DNA from: Permianibacter aggregans
GTDB taxonomy: Bacteria; Pseudomonadota; Gammaproteobacteria; Enterobacterales; Permianibacteraceae
Length of the DNA stretch: 64,000 bases
NCBI RefSeq assembly: GCF_009756665.1
Contig: NZ_CP037953.1
Location: 868,001-932,000 of the forward strand
Reading direction: 5' to 3'
In this document: positions 16,916-25,884 of the stretch, piece after piece
How the letters are laid out: the number at the start of each line of letters is the position of its first letter
How positions within the stretch are numbered: position 1 is the first letter of the stretch
Notes under the pieces: generated by a model
The model's database searches: none
Seen by the model: the letters and a program-made list of their open reading frames with translations, nothing else
Told to the model about the DNA's origin: nothing
Translations under genes and position numbers: made by a program

Positions 16916-17491
16916 TTAACGCCCAGCGTTCAACTCATCAACACGCCAATACTTGGTGCCGGCAACAATTGCCTGCAAGGCCAAACCTGCCTCGGTAAAC
17001 TGAAACACGGTAATGTCCTGATCCAGGGTCGCCTTACCCCCTGCGGCGGCGCCCATCGCGCCGGCCTTGGCCGCGGCATCAGCATGACCACCAAACTCCC
17101 AACCCTTTTCGACAAAGAAATTAAAGGTGTCCTGATCGCGGAAAATCATCACTTGTTTGAAGTCCTTGACCCCTGCACCCAGGCCGACACCGACGGTGCC
17201 CATTCTCATGTAAGTGCGTTGGCCGGTGCTGCTGACCGCGACACCATATCCGCCGCCAATACTGGCCAGAATCACGTTCACTTCAGCGTTGTCAAAAACC
17301 GCATAACCGGCGGCCTGACTAATCATTGATTGTGAGCCGGGCTTTTCGTTGTAGAGATGTTGCAATGTCGCATTGGCCATCTTGTTGATTTCGGCCCGTT
17401 GTTCATTGGCACTCTGTCCCAAACTCGCGCAGCCCATTAGGCCGTAAGCGCAAAACAACAGCGTAAATGTGTGCATGATTGTGGTTTTCAT
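16916..17491 (-). CDS. YSC84-related SYLF-domain lipoprotein
   Basis: 191 residues from the ATG at 17491, which has GGGAG seven bases upstream. The signal peptide ends in a lipobox LMGC, so the protein is probably lipidated. The mature part AGYAVFDNAEVNVILASIGGGYGVAVSS, followed by RMGTVGVGLGAGVKDFKQVMIF and a terminal glycine-rich VVAGTKYW, is the SYLF (DUF500/YSC84) lipid-binding domain. Its function in bacteria is unclear; the eukaryotic family binds phosphoinositides. Probably attached to the outer membrane. Confidence 0.82.
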   Translation of the reverse strand: MKTTIMHTFTLLFCAYGLMGCASLGQSANEQRAEINKMANATLQHLYNEKPGSQSMISQAAGYAVFDNAEVNVILASIGGGYGVAVSSTGQRTYMRMGTVGVGLGAGVKDFKQVMIFRDQDTFNFFVEKGWEFGGHADAAAKAGAMGAAAGGKATLDQDITVFQFTEAGLALQAIVAGTKYWRVDELNAGR

Positions 17492-17656
17492 TGATGGCGC
17501 TCCCTGTTCGAAAATGACCATCAAAGCCTAGCAAACGCATACTGAAGCACAGATGAACTGCCACGCGCATTGCTGAGTTTCTGTGAATATGCGTTTAATT
17601 TTTTATAAGAAAACCACAGCGACCAATCACAAATATTCGTCAATTCTACGAAGCGG

Positions 17657-17700
17657 AAAAATAGAACAGCAGTGACATGATGCTTATTGTCACTGCTGTT
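17657..17700 (-). terminator. Terminator of the amidohydrolase gene (minus strand)
   Basis: A perfect 13-bp stem, AACAGCAGTGACA (17665-17677) / TGTCACTGCTGTT (17688-17700). On the minus strand it is followed by a U-rich stretch (CTATTTTT), six bases after the amidohydrolase stop. Confidence 0.85.
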
Positions 17701-17706
17701 GAAAAG

Positions 17707-18987
17707 TTACTTGGAGACGTACACCTTGCCGTCTTTCATGACAAAATCCACTTTCATCAAGCTGCCGATATCTTTCAGCGGGTCGGCTTTGACGGCGACC
17801 AAATCAGCAAATTTTCCAGCCTTGATGCTGCCGAGTTTTTCTTGCTGACGGAGCAGTGTCGCGGCATTAATCGTTGCGGCCTGAATCGCCTCCATCGGCT
17901 TCATGCCTCCTTGCACCATCAGCACAAATTCTTCGGCATTCTGCCCATGCTTCGAAACGCCTGCATCAGTACCGAACGCAATCTTGACACCGGCTTTGTA
18001 AGCGCGAGAAAACGTATCAAGAATTTGCGGGCCGATGGTCGCGGCTTTCGGTCGGACAACGGCCGGTAAAAAACCATCCTGCTGCGCGTAACGCTCGACA
18101 GTTTTGCCGGCGAGAATGGTCGGTACATACCAGGTGCCCTGCTTTTTCATTTCGCGAATGATTTGATCGGTCATGTAAGTGCCGTGCTCAATCGAATCCA
18201 CGCCGGCTTTGACCGCACGCAACATGCCTTCACTGCCATGTGCATGCACGGCGACCGCAAAGTTATAGTCTTTCGCCGTTTGCACAATGGCGGCCAATTC
18301 ATCGTCCTGAAACTGGGCATTGTCGCCACTGGAGGCCAGCGACAAGACACCACCGGTTGCAGTAATTTTGATCAAATCGCTACCTTCCTTGTAGCGTTGA
18401 CGCACCGCTTTACGCGCTTCGGCAACACCGTTGATCACGCCCTCTTTCGCTTCCGGATCACCCATCAGCTCCCATTTGATGCCGTTGCTCGGGTCGGCAT
18501 GGCCGCCGGTGGTCGCAATCGATTTGCCGGCGGTGAAAATGCGCGGGCCGATGACCCAGCCTTTATTGATGGCATTGCGTAGACTGATGCTGACCAGATC
18601 ACGGTCGCCCAAGTCGCGCACCGTCGTGAAACCGGCTTTTAATGTGCGCTCGGCATGCACCGTCGATTGCAAGGCGTAATCGGCAGGGTTCATGTAAAAA
18701 CGGGCGTTATAGGAGGTGGCCGACAGCTCATCACCGGTCAAATGGGTGTGCATATCGATAAAGCCCGGCATGACGGTGTATTCACGCAAATCAATGTACT
18801 GATCAAAACCGGCTTTATCGACAAGCCCGCCTTGCACCGACTTGATGGTATTGCCAGCGATAACAATCGACTGATCTTTCAGTACCTTGCCGGATTCGCT
18901 ATCAACCAAACGACCGACATGAATCAGCGTATCGGCCTGAGCCATGCTGCAAAGCAATAACAATGAAGGAACGAATAAGCGTTTCAT
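17707..18987 (-). CDS. Periplasmic amidohydrolase (imidazolonepropionase/prolidase-like)
   Basis: 426 residues from the ATG at 18987; another ATG two codons upstream is possible. The signal peptide [18 protein letters not shown] is clear. Metal ligands of the amidohydrolase superfamily are present: HxH in GFIDMHTHL, the lysine in [11 protein letters not shown], His in AVHAHGSEG and SIEHGTYM, and Asp in [12 protein letters not shown]. The C-terminal beta cap ([19 protein letters not shown]) is typical. Relatives include Xaa-Pro (aryl)dipeptidases and imidazolonepropionase-like enzymes; the substrate cannot be read from sequence. Transcribed alone, with its own terminator. Confidence 0.88.
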   Translation of the reverse strand: MKRLFVPSLLLLCSMAQADTLIHVGRLVDSESGKVLKDQSIVIAGNTIKSVQGGLVDKAGFDQYIDLREYTVMPGFIDMHTHLTGDELSATSYNARFYMNPADYALQSTVHAERTLKAGFTTVRDLGDRDLVSISLRNAINKGWVIGPRIFTAGKSIATTGGHADPSNGIKWELMGDPEAKEGVINGVAEARKAVRQRYKEGSDLIKITATGGVLSLASSGDNAQFQDDELAAIVQTAKDYNFAVAVHAHGSEGMLRAVKAGVDSIEHGTYMTDQIIREMKKQGTWYVPTILAGKTVERYAQQDGFLPAVVRPKAATIGPQILDTFSRAYKAGVKIAFGTDAGVSKHGQNAEEFVLMVQGGMKPMEAIQAATINAATLLRQQEKLGSIKAGKFADLVAVKADPLKDIGSLMKVDFVMKDGKVYVSK

Positions 18988-19121
18988 AAACATCTTGAGT
19001 CCACGACAAAACGAAACACCGAGTGTAGTCAGCTTGTGGTAAAACGAAAACCCGATGGCAAAATGCACAGGCTTGATACATTGCCCGAAAATTGGCGAAT
19101 TAGGCGAGCGCTATCCGATGT

Positions 19122-19194
19122 GTCATTCCCGCGTAGGCGGGAATTCAGATAGAGGCCCGGGGAAATACTGGATTCCCGCCTACGCGGGAATGAC
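19122..19194. repeat. Extragenic GTCATTCCCGCG inverted repeat (MITE-like), copy A
   Basis: Two inverted arms, GTCATTCCCGCGTAGGCGGG and its near-complement, separated by about 24 bases; total 73 bp. Related units are at 30925-30993, 40928-40999 and a half copy at 25819-25845. All lie between genes. Confidence 0.85.
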
Positions 19195-19274
19195 ATAGTA
19201 TTTTGCGACAGGAGAAACCGAGAGCCGTTCATCCCCCCTTATATCAAGCCACACCAAACACAAGGAGACGTACG

Positions 19275-19622
19275 ATGAAACACAAAGGAAGCTGCCACTG
19301 CGGCAAGGTGGCCTTCGAAGTCGAAGGCGAAATCGACGGCGCCATGGCCTGCAACTGCTCGATCTGCCAACGCAAAGGCTCACTGCTTTGGTTCGTGCCA
19401 CGCAGCCAACTGAAGCTGCTGACACCGGAAGATCAGATCAGCACCTACTCCTTCAACAAACACCAGATCAAACACCGCTTTTGCCCGACCTGCGGCATGC
19501 ATCCCTACGGCGAAGGCACCGACCCGAAAGGCAATGCGATGGCGGCGATTAATATTCGTTGTCTTGAGGATATTGATTTGAAAGCAATTCCGATTCAGGA
19601 TTTTGATGGGAAAAGTATTTAA
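19275..19622 (+). CDS. GFA family protein (glutathione-dependent formaldehyde-activating fold)
   Basis: 115 residues, start at 19275 with AAGGAG eight bases upstream. The zinc-binding cysteines are visible as GSCHCGKV (two), CNCSICQRKG (three) and RFCPTCGMHPYG (two), the Mss4-like CxCx(n)CxxC pattern of the GFA family. Most GFA proteins are of unknown activity; the founding member binds glutathione and formaldehyde, but that does not transfer safely. It lies just before the AT-rich cyclase-like gene and has normal base composition. Confidence 0.88.
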   Translation: MKHKGSCHCGKVAFEVEGEIDGAMACNCSICQRKGSLLWFVPRSQLKLLTPEDQISTYSFNKHQIKHRFCPTCGMHPYGEGTDPKGNAMAAINIRCLEDIDLKAIPIQDFDGKSI

Positions 19623-19660
19623 TGAATCATAAACAATAAAAAATCTGAGACTTCTTAACC

Positions 19661-20503
19661 ATGACATCACGAAATCCGTATCAAACAGCGAACCAAGAGC
19701 CTAGCTTAAAACGTTCCGTTTTAGCTTATATCGACATCCTTGGATTTTCTGACATGATCAAGATGTCAACTCATCTAGAAACGCATGAAGAAGAGCTAAA
19801 AAATTTTTACAAGGCGTTAATGTCAGGAAGGCATTGGCTACAAGAAAATCAACTGACACCAACTACTCTAAGCTTATTTTCAAAGGATCTTTTCACTTTA
19901 AAAGTATTCACCGACAACATCATAGTTGGGTGGCCTGTTCATGATGATGGAGAAGCCGAGCTTGCGCAAGCTTTCTTCAGGTTGGGCGCCTTTCAGCTTC
20001 AACTGGTAAATCAAGGATACTTTTTGCGTGGCGCAATTTCAGTAGGCGACGCTTATATAGATGAGTTTGCGGTGTTTGGAAATGCACTTATTGAAGCATA
20101 CGAAGGAGAGTCAAAACTAGCTAGAGATCCCAGGATAATACTTTCACCATCGGCCATTAAAATGGTAAAAAGCCATTTAAGATATTACGCGGAGGAAAGA
20201 ATTGCACCGCATGTGTCTGATGTTTTGCAGGACACAGATGGGCAGTGGTTCTTGAATTACTTAGCTTGCATACTTTGGGCGGTTGATGAAGAAGGACCAT
20301 TCTATGCTGAACTGGAGTTACACAAGCAGGCAGTTGAAAGAAAACTTCAGGAGTACAAGGATGCACCCTCCATATGGTCCAAATATGCTTGGGCAGCCTC
20401 ATACCACAACTACTTTTGCGAATCTCATCCAGAACACTTCAACGATAAACATAAAATCGAGATTGAACTTTTTCGCAGTAAACCTCGAAAGATTGTTTCG
20501 TAA
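19661..20503 (+). CDS. Class III nucleotide-cyclase-like protein, AT-rich, probably acquired
   Basis: 280 residues, no signal peptide. Segment AYIDILGFSDMIK (Asp25) resembles the first metal-binding strand of class III cyclases, FTDNIIVGW (Asp85) the second, and RGAISVGDAYID with FGNALIEAYEGESKLARDPRI (residues 123-159) the conserved C-terminal strand-helix that positions the substrate. The catalytic details are divergent. Related cyclase-like proteins include the PycC cyclases of Pycsar anti-phage systems, but the expected effector gene is absent next to it. Base composition is visibly AT-richer than its neighbours, which suggests horizontal transfer. No clear Shine-Dalgarno precedes the ATG at 19661. 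Confidence 0.6.
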   Translation: MTSRNPYQTANQEPSLKRSVLAYIDILGFSDMIKMSTHLETHEEELKNFYKALMSGRHWLQENQLTPTTLSLFSKDLFTLKVFTDNIIVGWPVHDDGEAELAQAFFRLGAFQLQLVNQGYFLRGAISVGDAYIDEFAVFGNALIEAYEGESKLARDPRIILSPSAIKMVKSHLRYYAEERIAPHVSDVLQDTDGQWFLNYLACILWAVDEEGPFYAELELHKQAVERKLQEYKDAPSIWSKYAWAASYHNYFCESHPEHFNDKHKIEIELFRSKPRKIVS

Positions 20504-20559
20504 ATTGTAAAACTTTTACCTGTAGGTCAGAAAAGGACTTTTAGTAAGAAATGCGATTA

Positions 20560-20585
20560 GGAGGAGAGGTGGATTCATCTCCTCC
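20560..20585 (+). terminator. Possible terminator or hairpin after the cyclase-like gene
   Basis: GGAGGAGA pairs with TCTCCTCC around a 10-base loop. It is followed only by a short T-poor stretch, so termination is uncertain. It lies between convergent genes. Confidence 0.45.
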
Positions 20586-20596
20586 TTCATCGATAC

Positions 20597-21589
20597 TTAA
20601 GAAAAAAAAGCCTTCTTCGCCGCATCCGGCACTTTCAGTCCAGACTTCTCAGCCCGCTTCAACAGCGTCCAGTAATAGCGATAGGTCGCGCGGTCATGCA
20701 GCTCGCCTTTGTGCTGGATGGGGCCCCAGTTGTTGGCTTGCGCGGCCAGCAGAATCTCGGCACCGTCTTCGATTTCGGAAAAATCTGGCTGCATCGCTTC
20801 GACAATCGCTTGAATCTGTGTTGGATAAATACTCCACTGACGCAGGAAACCAAATTCGTAGCGTGCACGTTTGGCATCACCTTTGGTTTGCTCGGCATTT
20901 TTCAGATCGAGCGTGACGTTGTGCGCTGGCACCACACCGTTCGCCAATGCTGCCGCGACCATTTCGGTTTTCGCGCGCACCAACAGTGGGTGCTCGAATT
21001 GGCCCGGTGAGCGCATGCAGCTGGCCGGAATGGCGCCGTGATGACCGGAGACGAAATCCATCATGCCAAAGTCGAGTACCTCTACCCACGGCAACGTGGC
21101 AATCTGCCAGACATCATGCAGCGCACCATGAGTTTCAATCAGGATATGCACCGGAATTTCCCGTTTGATATGCAGCTGACGACATTTGTCTTGCAGGTAG
21201 GCCACCATTTCTTCGGCCTGGCGGACGTTGGTGCTTTTCGGAATGGTGATGTAGGCAATGCGCTCGCCGGCCTGGCTCAGCAGGATGTCAATGTCCTTGC
21301 GCCAGAATTCATGGCTATAGTCATGAATGCGCACACCGGCGCGGTTGTATTTATTGGCTTCGGAGTTGATGACGCGGGCCACCATCGCGGCGTGCTCCGC
21401 TTCCTGACCGGCTTGGGCGCCGTCTTCGCAGTCGCAGGTGATGTCGAACACCGGACCGAGTTCGGCTTGCAGCGCCAGGGCTTTGTTGATCAGCTTTTCG
21501 CTACCGGCGAAATGCTCGCAACTGGCCAGTACCGGGAACGGGCGTTCGCCTTCGAACAGGGCAACATCAGGATGGACGGGCTTGCTCAC
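20597..21589 (-). CDS. L-malyl-CoA/beta-methylmalyl-CoA lyase-like protein (HpcH/HpaI family)
   Basis: 330 residues, GTG start at 21589 with AGGAG eight bases upstream. Family motifs: the metal-binding CDCEDGAQAG (near residue 51-60), ITIPKSTN, ILIETHGALHD, and FGMMDFVSGHHGA. The tail YEFGFLRQWSIYPTQIQAIVEAM matches malyl-CoA lyases (Mcl1), which split L-malyl-CoA to glyoxylate and acetyl-CoA and beta-methylmalyl-CoA to glyoxylate and propionyl-CoA. It is divergent from the cluster at 21855-26919, which supports a shared pathway. Assignment to malyl- rather than citramalyl-CoA is from similarity only. Confidence 0.8.
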   Translation of the reverse strand: MSKPVHPDVALFEGERPFPVLASCEHFAGSEKLINKALALQAELGPVFDITCDCEDGAQAGQEAEHAAMVARVINSEANKYNRAGVRIHDYSHEFWRKDIDILLSQAGERIAYITIPKSTNVRQAEEMVAYLQDKCRQLHIKREIPVHILIETHGALHDVWQIATLPWVEVLDFGMMDFVSGHHGAIPASCMRSPGQFEHPLLVRAKTEMVAAALANGVVPAHNVTLDLKNAEQTKGDAKRARYEFGFLRQWSIYPTQIQAIVEAMQPDFSEIEDGAEILLAAQANNWGPIQHKGELHDRATYRYYWTLLKRAEKSGLKVPDAAKKAFFS

Positions 21590-21734
21590 AACGATCTCCT
21601 ATTGACTTATTTTTTCGGTAACTTGTTTTTCGGTAATTGGGGCTTCGGCACCAGCATAGCCCGGCCTTGCCGGCGGGCAATAGGTATTTGGTGCGATGCA
21701 AACGTCGGATATTACTAACACAGGATGACAAAGT

Positions 21735-21765
21735 TTCAAACGGGTATTTCAAATGATCGTTTGAA
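21735..21765. promoter_or_regulatory. Operator-like inverted repeat between divergent lyase genes
   Basis: TTCAAACG (21735-21742) and CGTTTGAA (21758-21765) form a perfect 8-bp inverted repeat with a 15-base spacer. It sits in the 265-base divergent region of the two lyase genes. The half-site resembles those of TetR-type regulators of fatty-acid genes. The regulator gene is not in this window. Confidence 0.5.
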
Positions 21766-21854
21766 TGGTTATATTGCAACGCACTAGTAGGTCCAACCAG
21801 TGGCTGCACACCAGTCCGGATAAGGCTTGCCGCCTGGCGAGGAGGGAAAAAACG

Positions 21855-22985
21855 ATGATGACAGAACACGCGTTCCTGAAGGATATCAACGAGGAACTGG
21901 TGCTCGGAGGCCCCTGGCCCGGCATTCAACTGTACTATCCGCCGGTCAAATACAACCCGGCCCAGGGCATCTACGAAACGATGGAACAGGCCGCCGAGCG
22001 GATGCGCAAATACGCCCGCGCCTGCAAGGCCCACACGCTGCTTTTCGACCTGGAAGACGGCTGCCGGCAGAAGGACATGAGCCGCGAGTTGCTGCGTCAG
22101 GAGCTGCCCTCGTTCGGCGAATTGAAAGACCGCAGCTTCCAGATTGCCCTGCGTATCAACCCGTTCCGCACCCCCGAATACGACAAAGATCTGGCGCTGA
22201 TCAAAGACATGGCGCCGTTCATCGACGTGATCATTCTGGCCAAGGCCGGCGAAGTCTATGGCGCCGCTGAAATTCGGGATTTGTCCGGTTGGCTGGTTAA
22301 CGTCAACCCGAAAATCAGCATCCAGCCTATTGTCGAACACCCGCGCAGTTTGAAAATCGCACCGGAAATGATGGCTTACACCACCGTTAAGCACGTGGTG
22401 TTCGGTATTCACGATTTCTCAAAAGCGATGGCGATTCACCTGACGCCGGAAAACTGGATTAACGAACTGCGCACCTATTTGATGATGCTGCTGTTCGAAG
22501 CCCGTATCGCCGGTAAAGGCGTGATTGGCGGCGTCGAAGTGCTGCTGAACGCTACGGCGATGCCGGAGAACTATATCGAACCGCACGATATTCGCCGCTG
22601 GCTCGATCTGCATGGCGACCGCGAAGCGCAAATCGTTTACCAGCACGCCGTTGAAGAAACGCAAATGGGTCTGACCGGTAAACAAGTCATTCACCCGGCC
22701 CATATCCATCTGTGCAAAGTGGCGTTCACGCCCAGCCCAATGAAAATCCAGCGCGACGTCAATGTGCTGAAAGCCGCCATTGAAGCCGACGCGCTGCTTG
22801 GCGGCGCCATTCGTTTCGACGGCGAAATGCTCGACCCGCCGATGTTCGGTAAAGCCCTGCAAACTTTGCTGCGCGCCAACGCGCTGCAAAGTTTGAGCGC
22901 CGAACACAAGACTTTTGCGCTGGAAGTGTTGAAGAAACTACCGGTGCACGTCATCCGCGAAAACTGGCCGTACGGTCTGGTCTAA
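21855..22985 (+). CDS. HpcH/HpaI aldolase / CoA-ester lyase family protein, long form
   Basis: 376 residues from the ATG at 21855, which follows GGAGGG. Conserved signatures: LLFDLEDGCRQKDMSR (acidic metal-binding loop), ALRINPFRTPEYDKD, VIILAKAGE, QPIVEHPRSL and TGKQVIHPAHI. The active-site Arg and Glu/Asp ligands of the citrate lyase beta-like fold appear intact. It is longer than usual for the family, with an N-terminal extension (LVLGGPWPGIQLYYPPVKYNP) and additional helices near the C-terminus. First gene of a probable operon with the acyl-CoA synthetase 24 bases downstream. Exact substrate unknown. Confidence 0.75.
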   Translation: MMTEHAFLKDINEELVLGGPWPGIQLYYPPVKYNPAQGIYETMEQAAERMRKYARACKAHTLLFDLEDGCRQKDMSRELLRQELPSFGELKDRSFQIALRINPFRTPEYDKDLALIKDMAPFIDVIILAKAGEVYGAAEIRDLSGWLVNVNPKISIQPIVEHPRSLKIAPEMMAYTTVKHVVFGIHDFSKAMAIHLTPENWINELRTYLMMLLFEARIAGKGVIGGVEVLLNATAMPENYIEPHDIRRWLDLHGDREAQIVYQHAVEETQMGLTGKQVIHPAHIHLCKVAFTPSPMKIQRDVNVLKAAIEADALLGGAIRFDGEMLDPPMFGKALQTLLRANALQSLSAEHKTFALEVLKKLPVHVIRENWPYGLV

Positions 22986-23009
22986 AAATAAGAACGGAGG
23001 AGCAAACGT

Positions 23010-24614
23010 ATGTCGGAATGGAAGTGGCAAGTCCCGGAGCAATTCAATATCGGGGTGGCGTGTACCGATGCCCAGGCCAGCGGAAAAAATGCCGATCAGA
23101 TTGCGATGATCGTCGAAGATGCAACGCTGGGCGAGGAACGTATCAGTTACAAACAACTCGCTGAGCAAAGCAGCCGTTTTGCCGCCGCATTGCAAGCGCA
23201 AGGCGTAAAACCCGGCGCACGGGTTTTGGTGCGTTTGCCAAATTCACTGGCTTATCCGATCAGCTTTTTCGGTGCGATGAAAGCCGGCTGCATTGCCGTG
23301 CCCTCCTCGACTTTGCTTTCAGCCAGCGAAATGGCTTATCTCGCCAAAGATTCCGAAGCCGATGTGCTCGTGGCCCATGTCGATATGTGGCCGGAACTGC
23401 AAGAAAAGCTCGACGATGTGCCATCGCTGAAACAAGTCTGGTTATCCGGTTGTGATCGTTTGCCGGCCAATGTGCAAAGCACGCACGTGAAACTGCACGC
23501 GCTGCGCGATTTGCTGCAAACGAATGCGCCAATTGCTAATTCGCATCCAACGCGCGCCGATGACCCAGCCTATCTCGTTTACACCTCCGGCACCACTGGC
23601 TATCCGAAAGGCGTGCTGCACGCGCACCGCGCCTTGATTGGCCGTATTCCGGCCGCGACCAACTGGTTTGATTTCAAGAATCAGGATCGCATTCTGCATT
23701 CGGGTAAATTCAACTGGACTTACGTGCTCGGCACGGCGTTGATGGACCCGTTGTATCAGGGCCACACGGTTATCGCCTACGAAGGCCCGAACGATCCGGG
23801 TTTGTGGACGCGCCTGATTGCCAAACACCGCTGCACGATATTCATCGGCGTGCCGACCATTTACCGTCAGATCCTGCAAAAAACTTCCGCCAGCAAACAC
23901 GATGTGCCGACGCTGCGCCATTGCATGTGTGCCGGCGAGCATTTGTCGGATGACGTGTTGATTGCCTGGCAAGAACGATTTGGCCAACCGATTTTCGAAG
24001 CGATCGGCATGTCGGAATTCTCTTACTATATCTCGCATCCGCCGCAAAAAAAACCGCAGCCGGGCGCTGCCGGTTTGCGTCAGCCTGGCCATGATGTCCA
24101 GCTTGTCGATCCGGAAAGCTTGAAGCCGATATCGAAAGGCGACGAAGGCATGATTGCCATTCCGCTTGATGATCCGGGCTTGTTCCTCGAATACTGGCGC
24201 TTGCCGGAAGAGAATGCCAAGCAGCGCCGCGAAGGCTTGTTCCTGACCGGCGATTTCGCCTGGGAAGATGAGCAAGGCTATATCTGGTTTATGGGTCGTA
24301 AGGATGATGTGATCAAATCCTTCGGCTATCGCGTGTCACCGCATGAGATTGAGCGCGTGATGAAAAGCCACCCGGCCGTTGCCGACTGTGTGACGCTGGG
24401 ACAAGTGCTGGATGCCAGCAAAACCCTGGTCGTTTCCTGCGTCATTCGCCGCCCCGGCGTCGAAACCAGCGAACAGGAGTTACTGGCATTTGCACAAAAA
24501 GAGCTGGCCGGGTACAAAGTACCGAAACGAATTTTCTTTTTCGATGAATTCCCGCGCACCAAGAACGGGAAAGTATTGCGCAAGCAATTGATCGAAATGT
24601 TGCCGCAAGCCTGA
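23010..24614 (+). CDS. Acyl-CoA synthetase (AMP-forming, benzoate/acetate-CoA ligase type)
   Basis: 534 residues. AMP-binding motifs in order: YTSGTTGYPKG (near residue 188-198), the A5-like IGMSEFSYYISH, TGDFAWEDEQGYIWFMGRKDD, and the C-terminal KNGKVLRKQL with the catalytic lysine. Such enzymes activate a carboxylic acid with ATP and CoA. Placed among CoA-ester lyases and a MaoC hydratase, it probably supplies their substrate by activating a C4-C5 or aromatic acid; that is inference. It lies 24 bases after the preceding lyase with an AGGAG site, and 31 bases before the next. Confidence 0.9.
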   Translation: MSEWKWQVPEQFNIGVACTDAQASGKNADQIAMIVEDATLGEERISYKQLAEQSSRFAAALQAQGVKPGARVLVRLPNSLAYPISFFGAMKAGCIAVPSSTLLSASEMAYLAKDSEADVLVAHVDMWPELQEKLDDVPSLKQVWLSGCDRLPANVQSTHVKLHALRDLLQTNAPIANSHPTRADDPAYLVYTSGTTGYPKGVLHAHRALIGRIPAATNWFDFKNQDRILHSGKFNWTYVLGTALMDPLYQGHTVIAYEGPNDPGLWTRLIAKHRCTIFIGVPTIYRQILQKTSASKHDVPTLRHCMCAGEHLSDDVLIAWQERFGQPIFEAIGMSEFSYYISHPPQKKPQPGAAGLRQPGHDVQLVDPESLKPISKGDEGMIAIPLDDPGLFLEYWRLPEENAKQRREGLFLTGDFAWEDEQGYIWFMGRKDDVIKSFGYRVSPHEIERVMKSHPAVADCVTLGQVLDASKTLVVSCVIRRPGVETSEQELLAFAQKELAGYKVPKRIFFFDEFPRTKNGKVLRKQLIEMLPQA

Positions 24615-24645
24615 ACGATAAGACCGCATTACGGAGCCCCCAACG

Positions 24646-25551
24646 ATGAACGCCATTCCTTACCGCCCCCGCCGCACGATGTTGTACGTTCCGGCCCATG
24701 TAGAACGGCATATCGAAAAAGCCCGTGCCTTGCATTGCGACAGCATTATTTTTGACATGCAGGAATCGGTGCCATCGAGTTTGAAAGAACGCGCGCGTTC
24801 AACCCTTAAAGAAGCCTTCAACAACAAAGATTTCGGCCGCTCGGAAACCGTTGTCCGGATCAATCCGCTGAACTCGCCGTGGGGCCATGGCGATCTGGAA
24901 TTGGCCGCCAGCCTGCCGATCAACGCCATTTTGCTGCCACGGGTGGAAAGCAAACAGCAGATCATCGACACCGTTAAAGCACTCGATGAAGTCGGCGGCG
25001 AGAAAATTCAGTTGATGGCCAATATCGAAAGCCCATTCGGCGTACTACGTGCCGAGGAAATTGCCGGCGCCTCCGATCGCGTGTGCTGCCTCGTTATGGG
25101 CACCACCGATTTGGCCAATGAAATGAAGCTGTCGCTGACACCGGAACGCACCGGTTTGCTGACCAGCTTGAGCCTGACCATTCTCGCCGCACGCGCCCAT
25201 CGCAAAGGCGTTGTCGATGGTCCGCATTTCGATTTGAAAGACGTGAAAAACTGCGAGTTTGCTTGCCGACAAGCGCGTGATCTAGGCTTCGATGGTAAAG
25301 CTGTGATTCATCCGGTGCAGCTCGCCTACACCAATGATGCGTTCACGCCGAAGCGCGGCGATGTGGATCGCGCTTTGCGTATCATCGAAGCATTGAAGGA
25401 AGCCGAATCGAAAGGCATGAGCACAGCAATTATCGATGACCATTTGATTGAGCAAGCGATGATTGAATGGGCGCGTCGAGTCATTGCCGTTTACGAGGCG
25501 GTCAATGATTTGGGCCAGACGGAGTTGTTGGGGCAGGTTAAGCGGCGATAA
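24646..25551 (+). CDS. CoA-ester lyase (HpcH/HpaI family, CitE-like)
   Basis: 301 residues. The start MNAIPYRPRRTMLYVPAHVERHIEKA is the CitE-like opening (Arg/Tyr/Pro loop), followed by IIFDMQESVP, where CitE proteins usually have DLEDSVP. Further motifs are VVRINPLNSPWGHGDLE, LMANIESPFGVL and GFDGKAVIHPVQLAYTNDAF. This is the third lyase paralogue in the cluster and differs from the other two in length and sequence, so a distinct substrate such as citramalyl-CoA or malyl-CoA is likely. It is the last closely spaced gene of the operon. Confidence 0.83.
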   Translation: MNAIPYRPRRTMLYVPAHVERHIEKARALHCDSIIFDMQESVPSSLKERARSTLKEAFNNKDFGRSETVVRINPLNSPWGHGDLELAASLPINAILLPRVESKQQIIDTVKALDEVGGEKIQLMANIESPFGVLRAEEIAGASDRVCCLVMGTTDLANEMKLSLTPERTGLLTSLSLTILAARAHRKGVVDGPHFDLKDVKNCEFACRQARDLGFDGKAVIHPVQLAYTNDAFTPKRGDVDRALRIIEALKEAESKGMSTAIIDDHLIEQAMIEWARRVIAVYEAVNDLGQTELLGQVKRR

Positions 25552-25597
25552 ATGTATACAGCGCTCTCGCTTAGTTTCAAAGCGCTGGCTTTTGATT

Positions 25598-25755
25598 CCC
25601 TCCCCCCTGGTGGGGGAGGGTTAGTGAGAGGGGGAGCCTCGAAAATCGAAAGCCCTAGCAGTTTTAGTCTGTGTCGTAAATTTCTGTAAAAAATTCTGCT
25701 CAGAAATCAACTTTGCAGCGTAATTTCGCCCCCTCTCCCACCAGGGGCGAGGGGC
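25598..25755. repeat. Pair of CCCTC-rich extragenic hairpins in a 333-base gap
   Basis: CCCTCCCCC-CTGGT-GGGGGAGGG at 25598-25620 and the related GCCCCCTCTCCCACCAGGGG... at about 25728-25755, in an intergenic region of 333 bases. No gene or clear promoter is visible in the gap. Confidence 0.6.
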
Positions 25756-25818
25756 AGAAAACACAGCACTCGGGTAGTAACGAATAAAGTGAGCTTCAGC
25801 GCGGTAAATTTATGATTT

Positions 25819-25845
25819 CTGGATTCCCACCTACGCGGGAAAGAC
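25819..25845. repeat. Half copy of the GTCATTCCCGCG repeat, copy B
   Basis: CTGGATTCCCACCTACGCGGG plus AAAGAC corresponds to one arm of the 70-bp repeat at 19122. The other arm is missing. Confidence 0.65.
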
Positions 25846-25884
25846 AAAGCAATTGATAAGCGGCTCGCTTAGCCACGGAGACGA

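Noticed and set aside
19100-20600. Complete Pycsar or CBASS defence system
   Set aside because: Only the cyclase-like gene is present; no TIR, membrane or nuclease effector adjoins it.
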